A stretch of 33,842 nucleotides of DNA from Bacillota bacterium (GTDB taxonomy: Bacteria; Bacillota; Clostridia; Oscillospirales; Ruminococcaceae): the NCBI GenBank assembly GCA_023457355.1, contig JAEWLW010000024.1, forward strand, positions 1 to 33,842, read 5' to 3'. Positions within the stretch are counted from its first letter, which is position 1; every line of letters starts with the position of its first letter. This document shows positions 24,091 to 31,469 of this stretch, one piece after another. A program made the position numbers and the translations under genes. The notes beneath the pieces were generated by a model. It did not search any database and was not told where the DNA came from. It saw nothing but the letters and a program-made list of their open reading frames with translations.

Positions 24091-24873
24091 TTAATAAGGG
24101 TATACCGAATGTTCCAAGGTTAAAAAGTCATGGCTGGGCAGGATGTGCACCCCCTGATCCTTATGGAGGGTGCGCATCAGCTCAAAGGTGTTGTAAAAGG
24201 CCTGGATATCTGCACAAAGCCCGCTCATGGCATAAATGCCTTCGTCCAATCGTGCGATGCAGTCTTGGAGCGGTACGGCGTCGCTGGGCAGCAGGTATTG
24301 CCCCTTTTGGGTGTCCACAAGTACGCCCTGAAGTCCCAGGGAGTGGCCCGGCATCAGCAGCAGACGAATGCCGTCGCACAACTGGTAATCGCCGTCAACC
24401 ACTTTCCACTTGGTGGCCTGACGGGCCCATGGCGGGACGACGCCGGTATAAAAAGTCTCATAGGTGACTTTGAATTTGGGCAATGGATCCACAGCGTTCA
24501 GCAATTCCTTTCGCTGTACGTAGAAATTCGCCTGAGGGAAAAGCTGATTATTGTAGCAGTGATCCCAGTGGAGGTGGGTCATGATCACCGTGTCGATCTC
24601 AGAGGGCTCCACACCGGTAGCCCGCAGGGCAGCATCCGGTGCCTGCTCCGGGGTGCGGCCAATGCCGGGGCCGTGATAGCTCACTTTCATGGATTCCAGA
24701 GTGGGGTCGCCGCTTCCTGTGTCGACGAGGATCTTGCGCCCTTCGCCCTCAATCAGGAAAATAAGAACGGGAAAGTCCTCGCGCTCTTTGTATTTTTCCT
24801 GGTCGGAGGTAAAAGCGCCGCGATAATAAGAGATTTTCCCCACTTGCAAAGGTTTGATGGTATATGTACCCAT
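24091..24873 (-). CDS. Metallo-beta-lactamase-fold hydrolase, N-acyl-homoserine-lactonase-like
   Basis: A 260-residue protein with the two-metal site THLHWDH (His100, His102, Asp104, His105), then the MPGHSLG histidine, the LPSDAVP aspartate and the LPSHDF histidine. The set and the length resemble AHL-lactonase-type members of the fold. Within a sugar-acid cluster it is more likely to open an acid-sugar lactone than to act in quorum quenching; this is inference. I place the start at ATG 24873 because AAGGAG lies about eight bases upstream; the ORF could extend to 24891. It is the last gene before a terminator. Confidence 0.82.
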   Translation of the reverse strand: MGTYTIKPLQVGKISYYRGAFTSDQEKYKEREDFPVLIFLIEGEGRKILVDTGSGDPTLESMKVSYHGPGIGRTPEQAPDAALRATGVEPSEIDTVIMTHLHWDHCYNNQLFPQANFYVQRKELLNAVDPLPKFKVTYETFYTGVVPPWARQATKWKVVDGDYQLCDGIRLLLMPGHSLGLQGVLVDTQKGQYLLPSDAVPLQDCIARLDEGIYAMSGLCADIQAFYNTFELMRTLHKDQGVHILPSHDFLTLEHSVYPY

Positions 24874-24920
24874 AGCGGAAACTCCTTTCACGGGCCTGTT
24901 TTTTCAGGCTTTGTCCCTGT

Positions 24921-26195
24921 TTATAAAAACAAAGTGGAGAGGAACGGTATATACGTGAGCAGCAGGCAACAGCAGATGCCGACAACGATCAGAGGCATGG
25001 CGGCGGCAAATACGTTTGCTACGTTGCGTTTGCCCATGCCGGCGGATAGAAAGATATTGGCGCCAAAGGGCGGTGTAAACATGCCCATGGCGAGGTTCGT
25101 GCAGGTGATGACGCCGAAATGTACGGGATTTACACCAAAGGCAACCGCCACAGGAAACACCAGAGGAACCACGAGTAAAATGATGGTACTGGTTTCCATC
25201 AACATGCCGCAAATCAGGTAGAGCAAGTTGATGATGAACAGAAACATAAGCTTGCTGTTGCACAGGCTCATCATGGCATCGCTAACCATGCTGGGGATAT
25301 TCAGGGTGGTCATGACCCAGCCAAAGAAGCTGGCGCTGCCGATCAGGAACATGATAACCGCGCTGGTGACGGCGGAATTGCACATGGCTTTGTAGAATCT
25401 TTTGAGGGTGAGTTCTTTGTATACAAATACGCCGACCAGAATTGCATAGATAGAAGCCACAATGGCGGATTCGGTTGGGGTGAAGATTCCGCCGTAAATA
25501 CCGCCCAGAATGATGACGGGCGTCAACAGTGCGGGAATGGCATCAAGGGTGGCCCTGGCGACATTGATTTTAGGCATTTCTTTAGCGGGCGCATAGTTTT
25601 TTTGGCGGATCACAAAGTAAGAGCATAAGCAGTAGGCGACCGTCACCAGAATACCGGGGATGACGATGGCGATAAACAGGTTGCCAATGGAGGTATTGGT
25701 GAGGGTGCCATATAGAATCAGCGCGATGGAAGGCGGAATCATAAGGCCAAGTGTGCCGCCCACGCCGATCATGGCGGCCGCATAGTCCGGGCTGTAATCG
25801 TTGTCTTTTATCATTTCCGGATACAGAATGCCGCCGATAGCGGCGGAGGTGGCCAGCGCAGAGCCGGAAATGGCGCCAAAGAAAGCGCAGCAAACAAAGT
25901 TGATCGTGGAAAGAGCGCCTCTGTACCGCCCAAAGAAGATCATGGCAAAATTGACAAGGCGCTTAGAGATGCCGCCCTGCATCATCAATTCGCCTGCAAT
26001 CACAAAGAAGATGATGGCCATTAGAGAGAAGGAATTGATAGAAGTAAAAAAACGCTGTGGAAACACCAGAAGCGGAGTTCTTCCTTCTGCCAACAAAGCA
26101 AAAATGCCGGATGCGCTGATCGCGTAAGCGATTGGAATACCCAGCAATAAAAGGCCCACCGCACTTACGACCAGAATAGTAATAACTGCTGACAA
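24921..26195 (-). CDS. dctM: TRAP transporter large permease subunit (DctM)
   Basis: About 424 residues with 11-12 membrane helices and family motifs such as LLLGIPIAYAISASG, LMIPPSIALILYG, TPTESA and NPVHFGVI. DctM is the sodium-coupled translocation subunit of TRAP importers for carboxylates and sugar acids. The likely start is TTG at 26195, eight bases after a perfect GGAGG (26204-26208). The longer frame from TTG 26210 would place that ribosome site inside the gene. It follows dctQ in the same operon. Confidence 0.95.
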   Translation of the reverse strand: MSAVITILVVSAVGLLLLGIPIAYAISASGIFALLAEGRTPLLVFPQRFFTSINSFSLMAIIFFVIAGELMMQGGISKRLVNFAMIFFGRYRGALSTINFVCCAFFGAISGSALATSAAIGGILYPEMIKDNDYSPDYAAAMIGVGGTLGLMIPPSIALILYGTLTNTSIGNLFIAIVIPGILVTVAYCLCSYFVIRQKNYAPAKEMPKINVARATLDAIPALLTPVIILGGIYGGIFTPTESAIVASIYAILVGVFVYKELTLKRFYKAMCNSAVTSAVIMFLIGSASFFGWVMTTLNIPSMVSDAMMSLCNSKLMFLFIINLLYLICGMLMETSTIILLVVPLVFPVAVAFGVNPVHFGVITCTNLAMGMFTPPFGANIFLSAGMGKRNVANVFAAAMPLIVVGICCCLLLTYIPFLSTLFL

Positions 26196-26252
26196 AGCTT
26201 TCGCCTCCAAACTTTAAAAAATAAGCGAAACGGATGGGGTAACTATCGGCTT

Positions 26253-26756
26253 TTAATTCTCAGGGGCATCAAACCTTCCTTCTTTTAAGGGGAAAATAGA
26301 ATTGTAGATGCTTTCCAGAGTGGCGATCAGGCCAAAGGCGCCACCGATAGGCAAGGCTGAATAGACAATCGCCATATTCATACCCATGGCGGGAGAACGC
26401 TGGGTGAGGCCCTTCATGGTGAATTGCCAGCCATAAATGATCAGCAGCAGGAAAACCATAATCTGAATCGCATATCCTAAAAACTGCATGACTTTTTTGG
26501 CCATGGGGCTTTTTTTACCTATAAAATCTAAAAAGCTGTCTATTACAGCAAAACTGCTGCGCCGTATGCCGCAGCAAACACCCAGCAAGGTGGCCCAGAC
26601 ATAAAGGAAGCGCATGAACTCTTCCGACCAGGAAAGAGAGGCTTTCAGAACATAGCGCCATACAACCTGCATGGTTCCTGAAATAAGCATGGCACAAAGT
26701 ACCAGAACCAGTATAAACATAATTATTTTATCGAGAAAATCCAGCATTTTTCGCAT
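26253..26756 (-). CDS. dctQ: TRAP transporter small permease subunit (DctQ)
   Basis: A 167-residue protein with four membrane helices and the DctQ motif QVVWRYVLKASLSWSEEFMRF followed by YVWATLLG. DctQ pairs with DctM and helps dock the binding protein. I choose ATG 26756 (MRKMLDFLDK), which has AAGGAG 11 bases upstream. The frame is open to 26831 but that adds an atypical leader. It lies 174 bases after dctP, with a hairpin in between. Confidence 0.92.
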   Translation of the reverse strand: MRKMLDFLDKIIMFILVLVLCAMLISGTMQVVWRYVLKASLSWSEEFMRFLYVWATLLGVCCGIRRSSFAVIDSFLDFIGKKSPMAKKVMQFLGYAIQIMVFLLLIIYGWQFTMKGLTQRSPAMGMNMAIVYSALPIGGAFGLIATLESIYNSIFPLKEGRFDAPEN

Positions 26757-26861
26757 TATGAAGAACGCTCCTTTCATAGCATCCACAACAGTGGTGATGC
26801 CACAAATTCCATTTTTGGGGAAAAGGGGCATAAAAACGTTATACTAAACGATGCGGAAGAA

Positions 26862-26904
26862 ATTTGCAGCAGGCAACCCGCCCGGTACTCTGCCTGCTGC
26901 AAAT
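26862..26904 (-). other. 14-bp hairpin between dctP and dctQ
   Basis: Arms 26862-26875 and 26891-26904 (ATTTGCAGCAGGCA and its complement) enclose a 15-base loop just after the dctP stop. No good U tract follows on the minus strand. Such structures after a binding-protein gene usually protect its mRNA, giving more binding protein than permease. Confidence 0.65.
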
Positions 26905-26930
26905 ATTTTTATGATCTGTGGCTGGTAAAT

Positions 26931-27968
26931 TTATCTGCCCAGCATAGCCTGAATGGCCTTGATGGATTCGCCGTAGGCGGCGTCATATTTCTCATAAACG
27001 CTCTCGCAGGCAGCGCGGAAGGAGGATTTGTCCACTTCCGTAATAATCATGCCGTCGTTCTTAAGTTCGTCAATTTTGCCGGTATTAAACTCGTAAGCCT
27101 GTTCACGCTGATAGGCGCTGGCTTCGTCGGCTGCTTTCTGGACCGCTTGCTGCTGCTCCGGGGTCAGTTTGTCGAAGAGGCTCTTGCTGAGCACCAGCTC
27201 TGCGGGGGAGTAGAAATGCTGCGTGAGGGAAAGGTATTTGTTAACTTCATAAATCTTGCCGTCCACAATGGCCATAGCGGGATTCTCCTGACCATCGATG
27301 GTGCCCTGCTGCAAAGCGGTGTACACATCGCCCCAGCTCATGGGGGTGGGATTGGCGCCCATAGCGGTAAAGGAAGCCAGATGAATCTCAGATTCCATGG
27401 TGCGGATCTTTAAGCCGGCCAGATCTTCTACGGTTTTGATCTCTTTGGTATTGTTGGTCACATTGCGGAAGCCGTTCTCAAAATAGCACAGGCCGATGAT
27501 GCCCTGATCCTGCAGTTCTGCGAGGAGATTCTGCCCGATGTCGCTGTCCATGATGGTATGCGCTTCTTCCTCGGTCTCGAACAGGTAGGGAAATTCAAAC
27601 ACATTGAAGTTAGCGTCGAAGTTTGTCAGGGGTGCGTTGGTGGTGATGCAGGCGTCGATAGTGCCCATGCTGACGCCCTCCACCATGTCGCGTTCTGCGC
27701 CCAGGGTGCCGTTAGGATAAATATCCACCTTGACGGAGCCGTTCGTATATGTATTGACCAGTTCTGCAAACTTTGCAGCGCCCAGATGATAGGGATGTGC
27801 TTCGGTCTGGCCATGGCCCAGCTTGATAATCACCGATGGGGCAGTGCTGCTGGCGGGCGTGTTGCTGGCCGCGGGGCTGTTGGCGGCAGTGCTGCTGGAA
27901 CTGGATCCGCAGGCAGCGAGGCTCAGAGACATAACCAATGCTAAAACGACTGTAAGTACTTTTTTCAT
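26931..27968 (-). CDS. dctP: TRAP transporter substrate-binding lipoprotein (DctP family)
   Basis: A 345-residue exported protein starting at ATG 27968, eight bases after AGGAGG. It has a lipoprotein signal with lipobox LAAC followed by a Ser/Ala/Pro linker of about 30 residues. The mature domain has the DctP fold motifs HPYHLGAAKFAELV, the arginine motif GLKIRTMES that normally salt-bridges a substrate carboxylate, and a WGDVYTALQQGTIDGQENP segment. It binds an acidic ligand outside the membrane and delivers it to DctQM. The ligand is not decidable from sequence; the gene context favours a small sugar acid. Confidence 0.95.
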   Translation of the reverse strand: MKKVLTVVLALVMSLSLAACGSSSSSTAANSPAASNTPASSTAPSVIIKLGHGQTEAHPYHLGAAKFAELVNTYTNGSVKVDIYPNGTLGAERDMVEGVSMGTIDACITTNAPLTNFDANFNVFEFPYLFETEEEAHTIMDSDIGQNLLAELQDQGIIGLCYFENGFRNVTNNTKEIKTVEDLAGLKIRTMESEIHLASFTAMGANPTPMSWGDVYTALQQGTIDGQENPAMAIVDGKIYEVNKYLSLTQHFYSPAELVLSKSLFDKLTPEQQQAVQKAADEASAYQREQAYEFNTGKIDELKNDGMIITEVDKSSFRAACESVYEKYDAAYGESIKAIQAMLGR

Positions 27969-28054
27969 GGTGCATCCTCCTCTTTCTCCGGTGAAATTCA
28001 TACTCGTTTTTCAAAGCCATCCGCGATGGCATGGTACAAATTGATGTGGCGCTT

Positions 28055-28831
28055 TTACCATTGTGCAGCAGGCAAAATTTTGAGCACATCGGCAATGGAG
28101 CCGCCTGCATGGAAAGCTTCCATGACGCGCTTTTCCTTGGCGTCGGCCGCTTTCACACGCGCCAGTACTTCCAGAATCCTGTCATTCGGAACAAATACAA
28201 TACCATTGTCGTCGGCGATGCAAAGATCGCCGGGCCAGACCTGGATGCCGTTGATCAATACCGGGCAGTTGATCTCGGCAGCCTCAATGCGGAACTTGCC
28301 TGTAATGGGGGTGACATGTCGTGACCAGACAGGGTAACCCAACTTGCGCATTTCCTCCACATCCCGGACGCCGCCGTCGCAGATCGTGCCTGCAATGCCG
28401 CTTTTGACCGCTACATTGGAGGACATTCCGCCCTGGCAGGAGACCTCTCTCCCATCGGCGTCATAGACGACGATATCGCCCGGCTGTGCTACGGCATAAG
28501 CATCCCGGTCGGCCATGTGGCCCCGATTTTTTTCTACAAAGCCCTGGGTGGGTGTCTTTCGTTCAAATACATACCGCAAGGTGACCACCGGACCGATGAT
28601 GGTCTTGCCCTGAATTACCGGACGAAGTACGCTGGCGGAAATGGTCCCAATGAGCCCCATGGAATCCAGAATATCCGCGACAGTGGGCGTAAGCCCCCCT
28701 GCGTACTGGTAAAATTCATCAATTACTTCTTTGGGCGGACGGGGGATCTCCGTACAGAGAATACGGTCCTCATCAATCAGCCCAAAAAGGCGCGAATGAT
28801 ATTTCTCCAGTTTTTTTTCATACATGGGCAT
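28055..28831 (-). CDS. RraA-like lyase/aldolase
   Basis: About 258 residues of the RraA / 4-hydroxy-4-methyl-2-oxoglutarate aldolase superfamily. Features are TPTVADILDSMG near 48-59, the GGMSSNVAVKSG helix near 134-145, and the active-site loop CDGGVRD with Arg156/Asp157. Enzymatic members cleave or decarboxylate 2-oxo acids through a pyruvate enolate; others are RNase E inhibitors, unlikely in this context. I place the start at ATG 28831 (MPMYEKK), with GAGGTG about ten bases upstream; a longer frame to 28879 would read through a leader hairpin. Its role in the pathway is open: 2-oxoacid retro-aldol or decarboxylation. Confidence 0.82.
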   Translation of the reverse strand: MPMYEKKLEKYHSRLFGLIDEDRILCTEIPRPPKEVIDEFYQYAGGLTPTVADILDSMGLIGTISASVLRPVIQGKTIIGPVVTLRYVFERKTPTQGFVEKNRGHMADRDAYAVAQPGDIVVYDADGREVSCQGGMSSNVAVKSGIAGTICDGGVRDVEEMRKLGYPVWSRHVTPITGKFRIEAAEINCPVLINGIQVWPGDLCIADDNGIVFVPNDRILEVLARVKAADAKEKRVMEAFHAGGSIADVLKILPAAQW

Positions 28832-29097
28832 ACACGAAACACCTCTTCCTTTTCCTTTCATATGGCGGGCGCGGGCCATATCCGACGAACCGTCTTTCGA
28901 GCGGTCCTGACAAGTGAAGGTTCTCCGGCTTTTGCCAGCCCCTACAGATTTTGAACATAATGTACAAACTCTGTTTTTAATGTGAATTAATTCTATCAGT
29001 ATTTCATGATCGAAGGAAATACATAATTGTTATCCAAGGTATGAGCAAAAGTTATACAATTGGACTAAAATCTCATTTTCGAAAAACGTCCAGTAAA
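28832..29097 (-). promoter_or_regulatory. Structured leader and regulatory region before the rraA-like gene
   Basis: The first half (28940-29097) is A/T-rich and should hold the promoter, but no box pair is decisive. At 28953-28973 is GAACATAATGTACAAACTC, similar to GAACATAAATAAACAAA at 29941-29957 upstream of deoR and the kinase. Nearer the gene are a small GGCTGGCAAAAGCCGG stem and a 7-bp stem, ATATGGC/GCCATAT (28860-28881), just before the ribosome site. No known riboswitch was recognised. Confidence 0.4.
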
Positions 29098-29856
29098 TCA
29101 GGGCGCGATAATGTTAACGTAATTTTGCTGGAGCCTGTCCAGTTCCGTTTTTAAAAAAGACCGGTCGGTGACGATGCCTGTGAAATCAGAAAGGCTGGCA
29201 AACTTATGGAGCGCATAGCTGTTAAATTTGCTGCTGTCCACCATGAGATAGGTCTTCTGGGCGATCTGCATAGCTGTTTTTTTCAGGTAAGCCTTTTCCA
29301 TGGAGGGACTTAATACATCCAACTCTGAATCGATGGCCGTAGCACCCAAAAAGGCGGTGGTGACCCGAAAGCTGGCCAGAAACGCTACCGCGGAAGGCCC
29401 AATGATGGTTTGAGTGCTGCTTTGGACGGCGCCGCCCAGCAGAATAGTGCGGATTTCTCTTTTACAGAGATCCAAAGCGATAACCACATCATTGGTGACG
29501 ACGGTCAGGTTTTGCTTATTGCTTAAAAGGGCGGATAATTCAAAAGTGGTGGTACCGGCGTCCAGATAGATGATGTCATTATCCTTTATCAGTTCCAGCG
29601 CCAGCTGCGCCAACTGTTGTTTGCTTTCCTGATGGAGCGCCTTTTTAGTCATATAACTATTTTCCGTTTTGATGCTGCCTATGAGAGATGCGCCGCCGTG
29701 CTTTCTCTGAACCAGTCCCATCTTGCTCAATTTTTGCAGGTCCCGCCGGATGGTCATAGGGCTCACATTCAGGCGTCCGGCAAGCGCTTCCACTTCAACA
29801 AACGCCTGCTGCGCGGCAATTTGTAAGATTTCATGCTGTCTTTGTTCGGCAATCAT
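29098..29856 (-). CDS. DeoR-family transcriptional regulator
   Basis: A 252-residue protein with an N-terminal winged helix (VEVEALAGRLNVSPMTIRRD, residues about 20-39, then RKHGGA) and a C-terminal DeoR sensor domain. The sensor has the sugar-phosphate-loop motif YLDAGTTTFEL and LLGGAV. DeoR proteins usually repress sugar catabolism and are relieved by a phosphorylated intermediate; here that could be a phosphorylated tetronate or a downstream triose phosphate. It has its own strong promoter and is transcribed away from the kinase gene. A 13-bp direct repeat in the divergent gap is the best operator candidate. Confidence 0.92.
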   Translation of the reverse strand: MIAEQRQHEILQIAAQQAFVEVEALAGRLNVSPMTIRRDLQKLSKMGLVQRKHGGASLIGSIKTENSYMTKKALHQESKQQLAQLALELIKDNDIIYLDAGTTTFELSALLSNKQNLTVVTNDVVIALDLCKREIRTILLGGAVQSSTQTIIGPSAVAFLASFRVTTAFLGATAIDSELDVLSPSMEKAYLKKTAMQIAQKTYLMVDSSKFNSYALHKFASLSDFTGIVTDRSFLKTELDRLQQNYVNIIAP

Positions 29857-29892
29857 TGAAAGGCCTCGTTTCTTTTGTTGATTGTAATTTCT

Positions 29893-29921
29893 ATCATATG
29901 GGCATGGCGCGACAATGTCAA
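29893..29921 (-). promoter_or_regulatory. Strong SigA promoter of the deoR gene
   Basis: The minus strand reads TTGACA (29916-29921), 17 bases, TATGAT (29893-29898). This is a perfect -35 and a five-of-six -10, ending 37 bases before the start codon. Confidence 0.8.
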
Positions 29922-29969
29922 TTGAAAGTCTGTATCAAAAGAACATAAATAAACAAAAACTATTAAACA

Positions 29970-29982
29970 AACAAAATAGAAC
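29970..29982 (+). promoter_or_regulatory. Candidate DeoR operator, copy 1
   Basis: AACAAAATAGAAC, an exact 13-base match to 30067-30079 in the same orientation, in the deoR-kinase divergent region. It lies about 50 bases upstream of the deoR -35. Confidence 0.5.
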
Positions 29983-30032
29983 TCTGATATATAGGAAAAT
30001 TAATGAAATATCAACCGAATTTATTTTAAATA

Positions 30033-30061
30033 TTGACGTTTTTTTGGAAAAGCTCTATAGT
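30033..30061 (+). promoter_or_regulatory. SigA promoter of the kinase-pdxA2 operon
   Basis: TTGACG (30033-30038), 17 bases, TATAGT (30056-30061): five of six in each box. Transcription should start at about 30068, inside operator copy 2. Confidence 0.75.
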
Positions 30062-30066
30062 ATAAG

Positions 30067-30079
30067 AACAAAATAGAAC
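30067..30079 (+). promoter_or_regulatory. Candidate DeoR operator, copy 2, over the kinase transcription start
   Basis: AACAAAATAGAAC again, beginning six bases after the -10 box. This is a position where a bound repressor would block initiation. Start-to-start distance to copy 1 is 97 bases, compatible with looping. Confidence 0.55.
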
Positions 30080-30118
30080 AATAACTTGCGATGCGTTATC
30101 ATGAGGGGCGGAACAAGA

Positions 30119-31450
30119 ATGAACAAAATTCTGATTTTGGCGGACGATCTCACGGGCGCAAATGATACCGGGGCTGCAATTTGCAAGCTGGGGCTAAGTA
30201 CTTATGCCGTGGTGCGAAGTTCGCTTCCGCCAAAGGATATCCAGGCGTACGATTGCATCAGCGTTAATATGGGCAGCCGCGGCTTGACCCCCGCCCGGAG
30301 CTTTGAGATTGTTCAGGACGCTATGCGTCGTTTTGCCACGGGGGATATCCGACTATATTCCAAACGAATTGATTCCACGTTGCGGGGGAATCTGGGGGCG
30401 GAATGCGACGCCATGCTCGATAGCCGGGCGCCCGACGGTTTGGCCCTCATTGTTCCCGCTTTTCCCCACGCCGGGCGCACTTATTATGGCGATACCGTTT
30501 ATGTAAACGGCGTTCCTCTGGCCCGGACGGCTGTGGCAAAGGATCCCAAGTGCCCGGTTGCCACTTCTTCGGCCCTCCGGCTGTTCCGGGAGCAGTCCCG
30601 TCGGCAAACAGGTCTGATCGCGTTGGAAACTGTGCGCACAGGCCCCGGCGTTATCAGGAAAGAGGTCGACCGACTGTGGGCCGAAGGTGTTCGCAACATT
30701 TTGATTGAGGCGGTGACACAGGGGGATATCCGGCTGGTGGCCAGCGCGGTTTTTGACCTGAAGCAGCCCTTTATCGCAGTGGATCCTGGTTCTTTCACGG
30801 CGGCTCTGGCGGCGCAGCAATTTCCCTGTGCGCCTGATATCCGGCAAATATCCCATTCCAGAGGCCGTCGGGTACTGGCGGTGATCGGCAGTGTGAACCG
30901 GATTTCAAAGGTTCAGACCGCCCGTCTTTTGAGTTTGCCCAATGTTGGATATGCCATGCTGGATGTGGAGGAGATTCTGGAAAGCGAATCCCGCTGTCAG
31001 ATGCAGATATCTTCTGCGCTCCAGAAACTAAAGCGTGAAGATCAGGCAAAGAATGTTCTGGCGCTACTGTTTTCCAGTGCCGTGGGTGAGGGTTATGTTC
31101 CCCTGGAAAGGTTCCGCCAGCGGGACGGCCTTACCATGGAAGAGGTCTCCGAGCTGCTGAACAGCGCCATTGCCCGGGCGGTGGCCATGGAACTGGATCG
31201 TTCGGAAGATTACGGAGGACTATTTACCACAGGGGGAGACATCACGGTGGCCGTTTGTGAGGTACTGAAAGTCGGCGGCTTAAAAGTGCTGGAAGAGGTC
31301 GTTCCGCTGGCTGTCAGGGGTGAGCTGAGGCTGCCCGGAGGCCGGGTGCTTGACATTGTGACGAAGGGCGGCATGATAGGGGATGAAGATGCCACCGTTT
31401 TTTGTGTAGAGGAATTGCTGCGGCAGATAAACCTGCCGCAACCGAGATAA
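30119..31450 (+). CDS. Four-carbon acid sugar kinase (DUF1537 family)
   Basis: A 443-residue two-domain kinase. The N-terminal substrate domain has ADDLTGANDTGA (residues 8-19) and KRIDSTLRGN. The C-terminal nucleotide domain has LFTTGGDIT and LPGGRVLDIVTKGGMIGDED. The family phosphorylates C4 sugar acids such as D-threonate, L-threonate or D-erythronate; members paired with PdxA2 make the 4-phosphate for oxidative decarboxylation. I choose ATG 30119 because GGGGCGG precedes it; the ATG at 30086 has no ribosome site. First gene of a plus-strand operon; pdxA2 follows after 19 bases. Confidence 0.92.
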   Translation: MNKILILADDLTGANDTGAAICKLGLSTYAVVRSSLPPKDIQAYDCISVNMGSRGLTPARSFEIVQDAMRRFATGDIRLYSKRIDSTLRGNLGAECDAMLDSRAPDGLALIVPAFPHAGRTYYGDTVYVNGVPLARTAVAKDPKCPVATSSALRLFREQSRRQTGLIALETVRTGPGVIRKEVDRLWAEGVRNILIEAVTQGDIRLVASAVFDLKQPFIAVDPGSFTAALAAQQFPCAPDIRQISHSRGRRVLAVIGSVNRISKVQTARLLSLPNVGYAMLDVEEILESESRCQMQISSALQKLKREDQAKNVLALLFSSAVGEGYVPLERFRQRDGLTMEEVSELLNSAIARAVAMELDRSEDYGGLFTTGGDITVAVCEVLKVGGLKVLEEVVPLAVRGELRLPGGRVLDIVTKGGMIGDEDATVFCVEELLRQINLPQPR

Positions 31451-31469
31451 GAAAGGAATACTACAGTAT

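Noticed and set aside
24091..24873. Quorum-quenching AHL lactonase
   Set aside because: The fold and metal motif fit, but the operon is for import and breakdown of acids, so a sugar-acid lactone is a better guess; substrate specificity cannot be read from the sequence.
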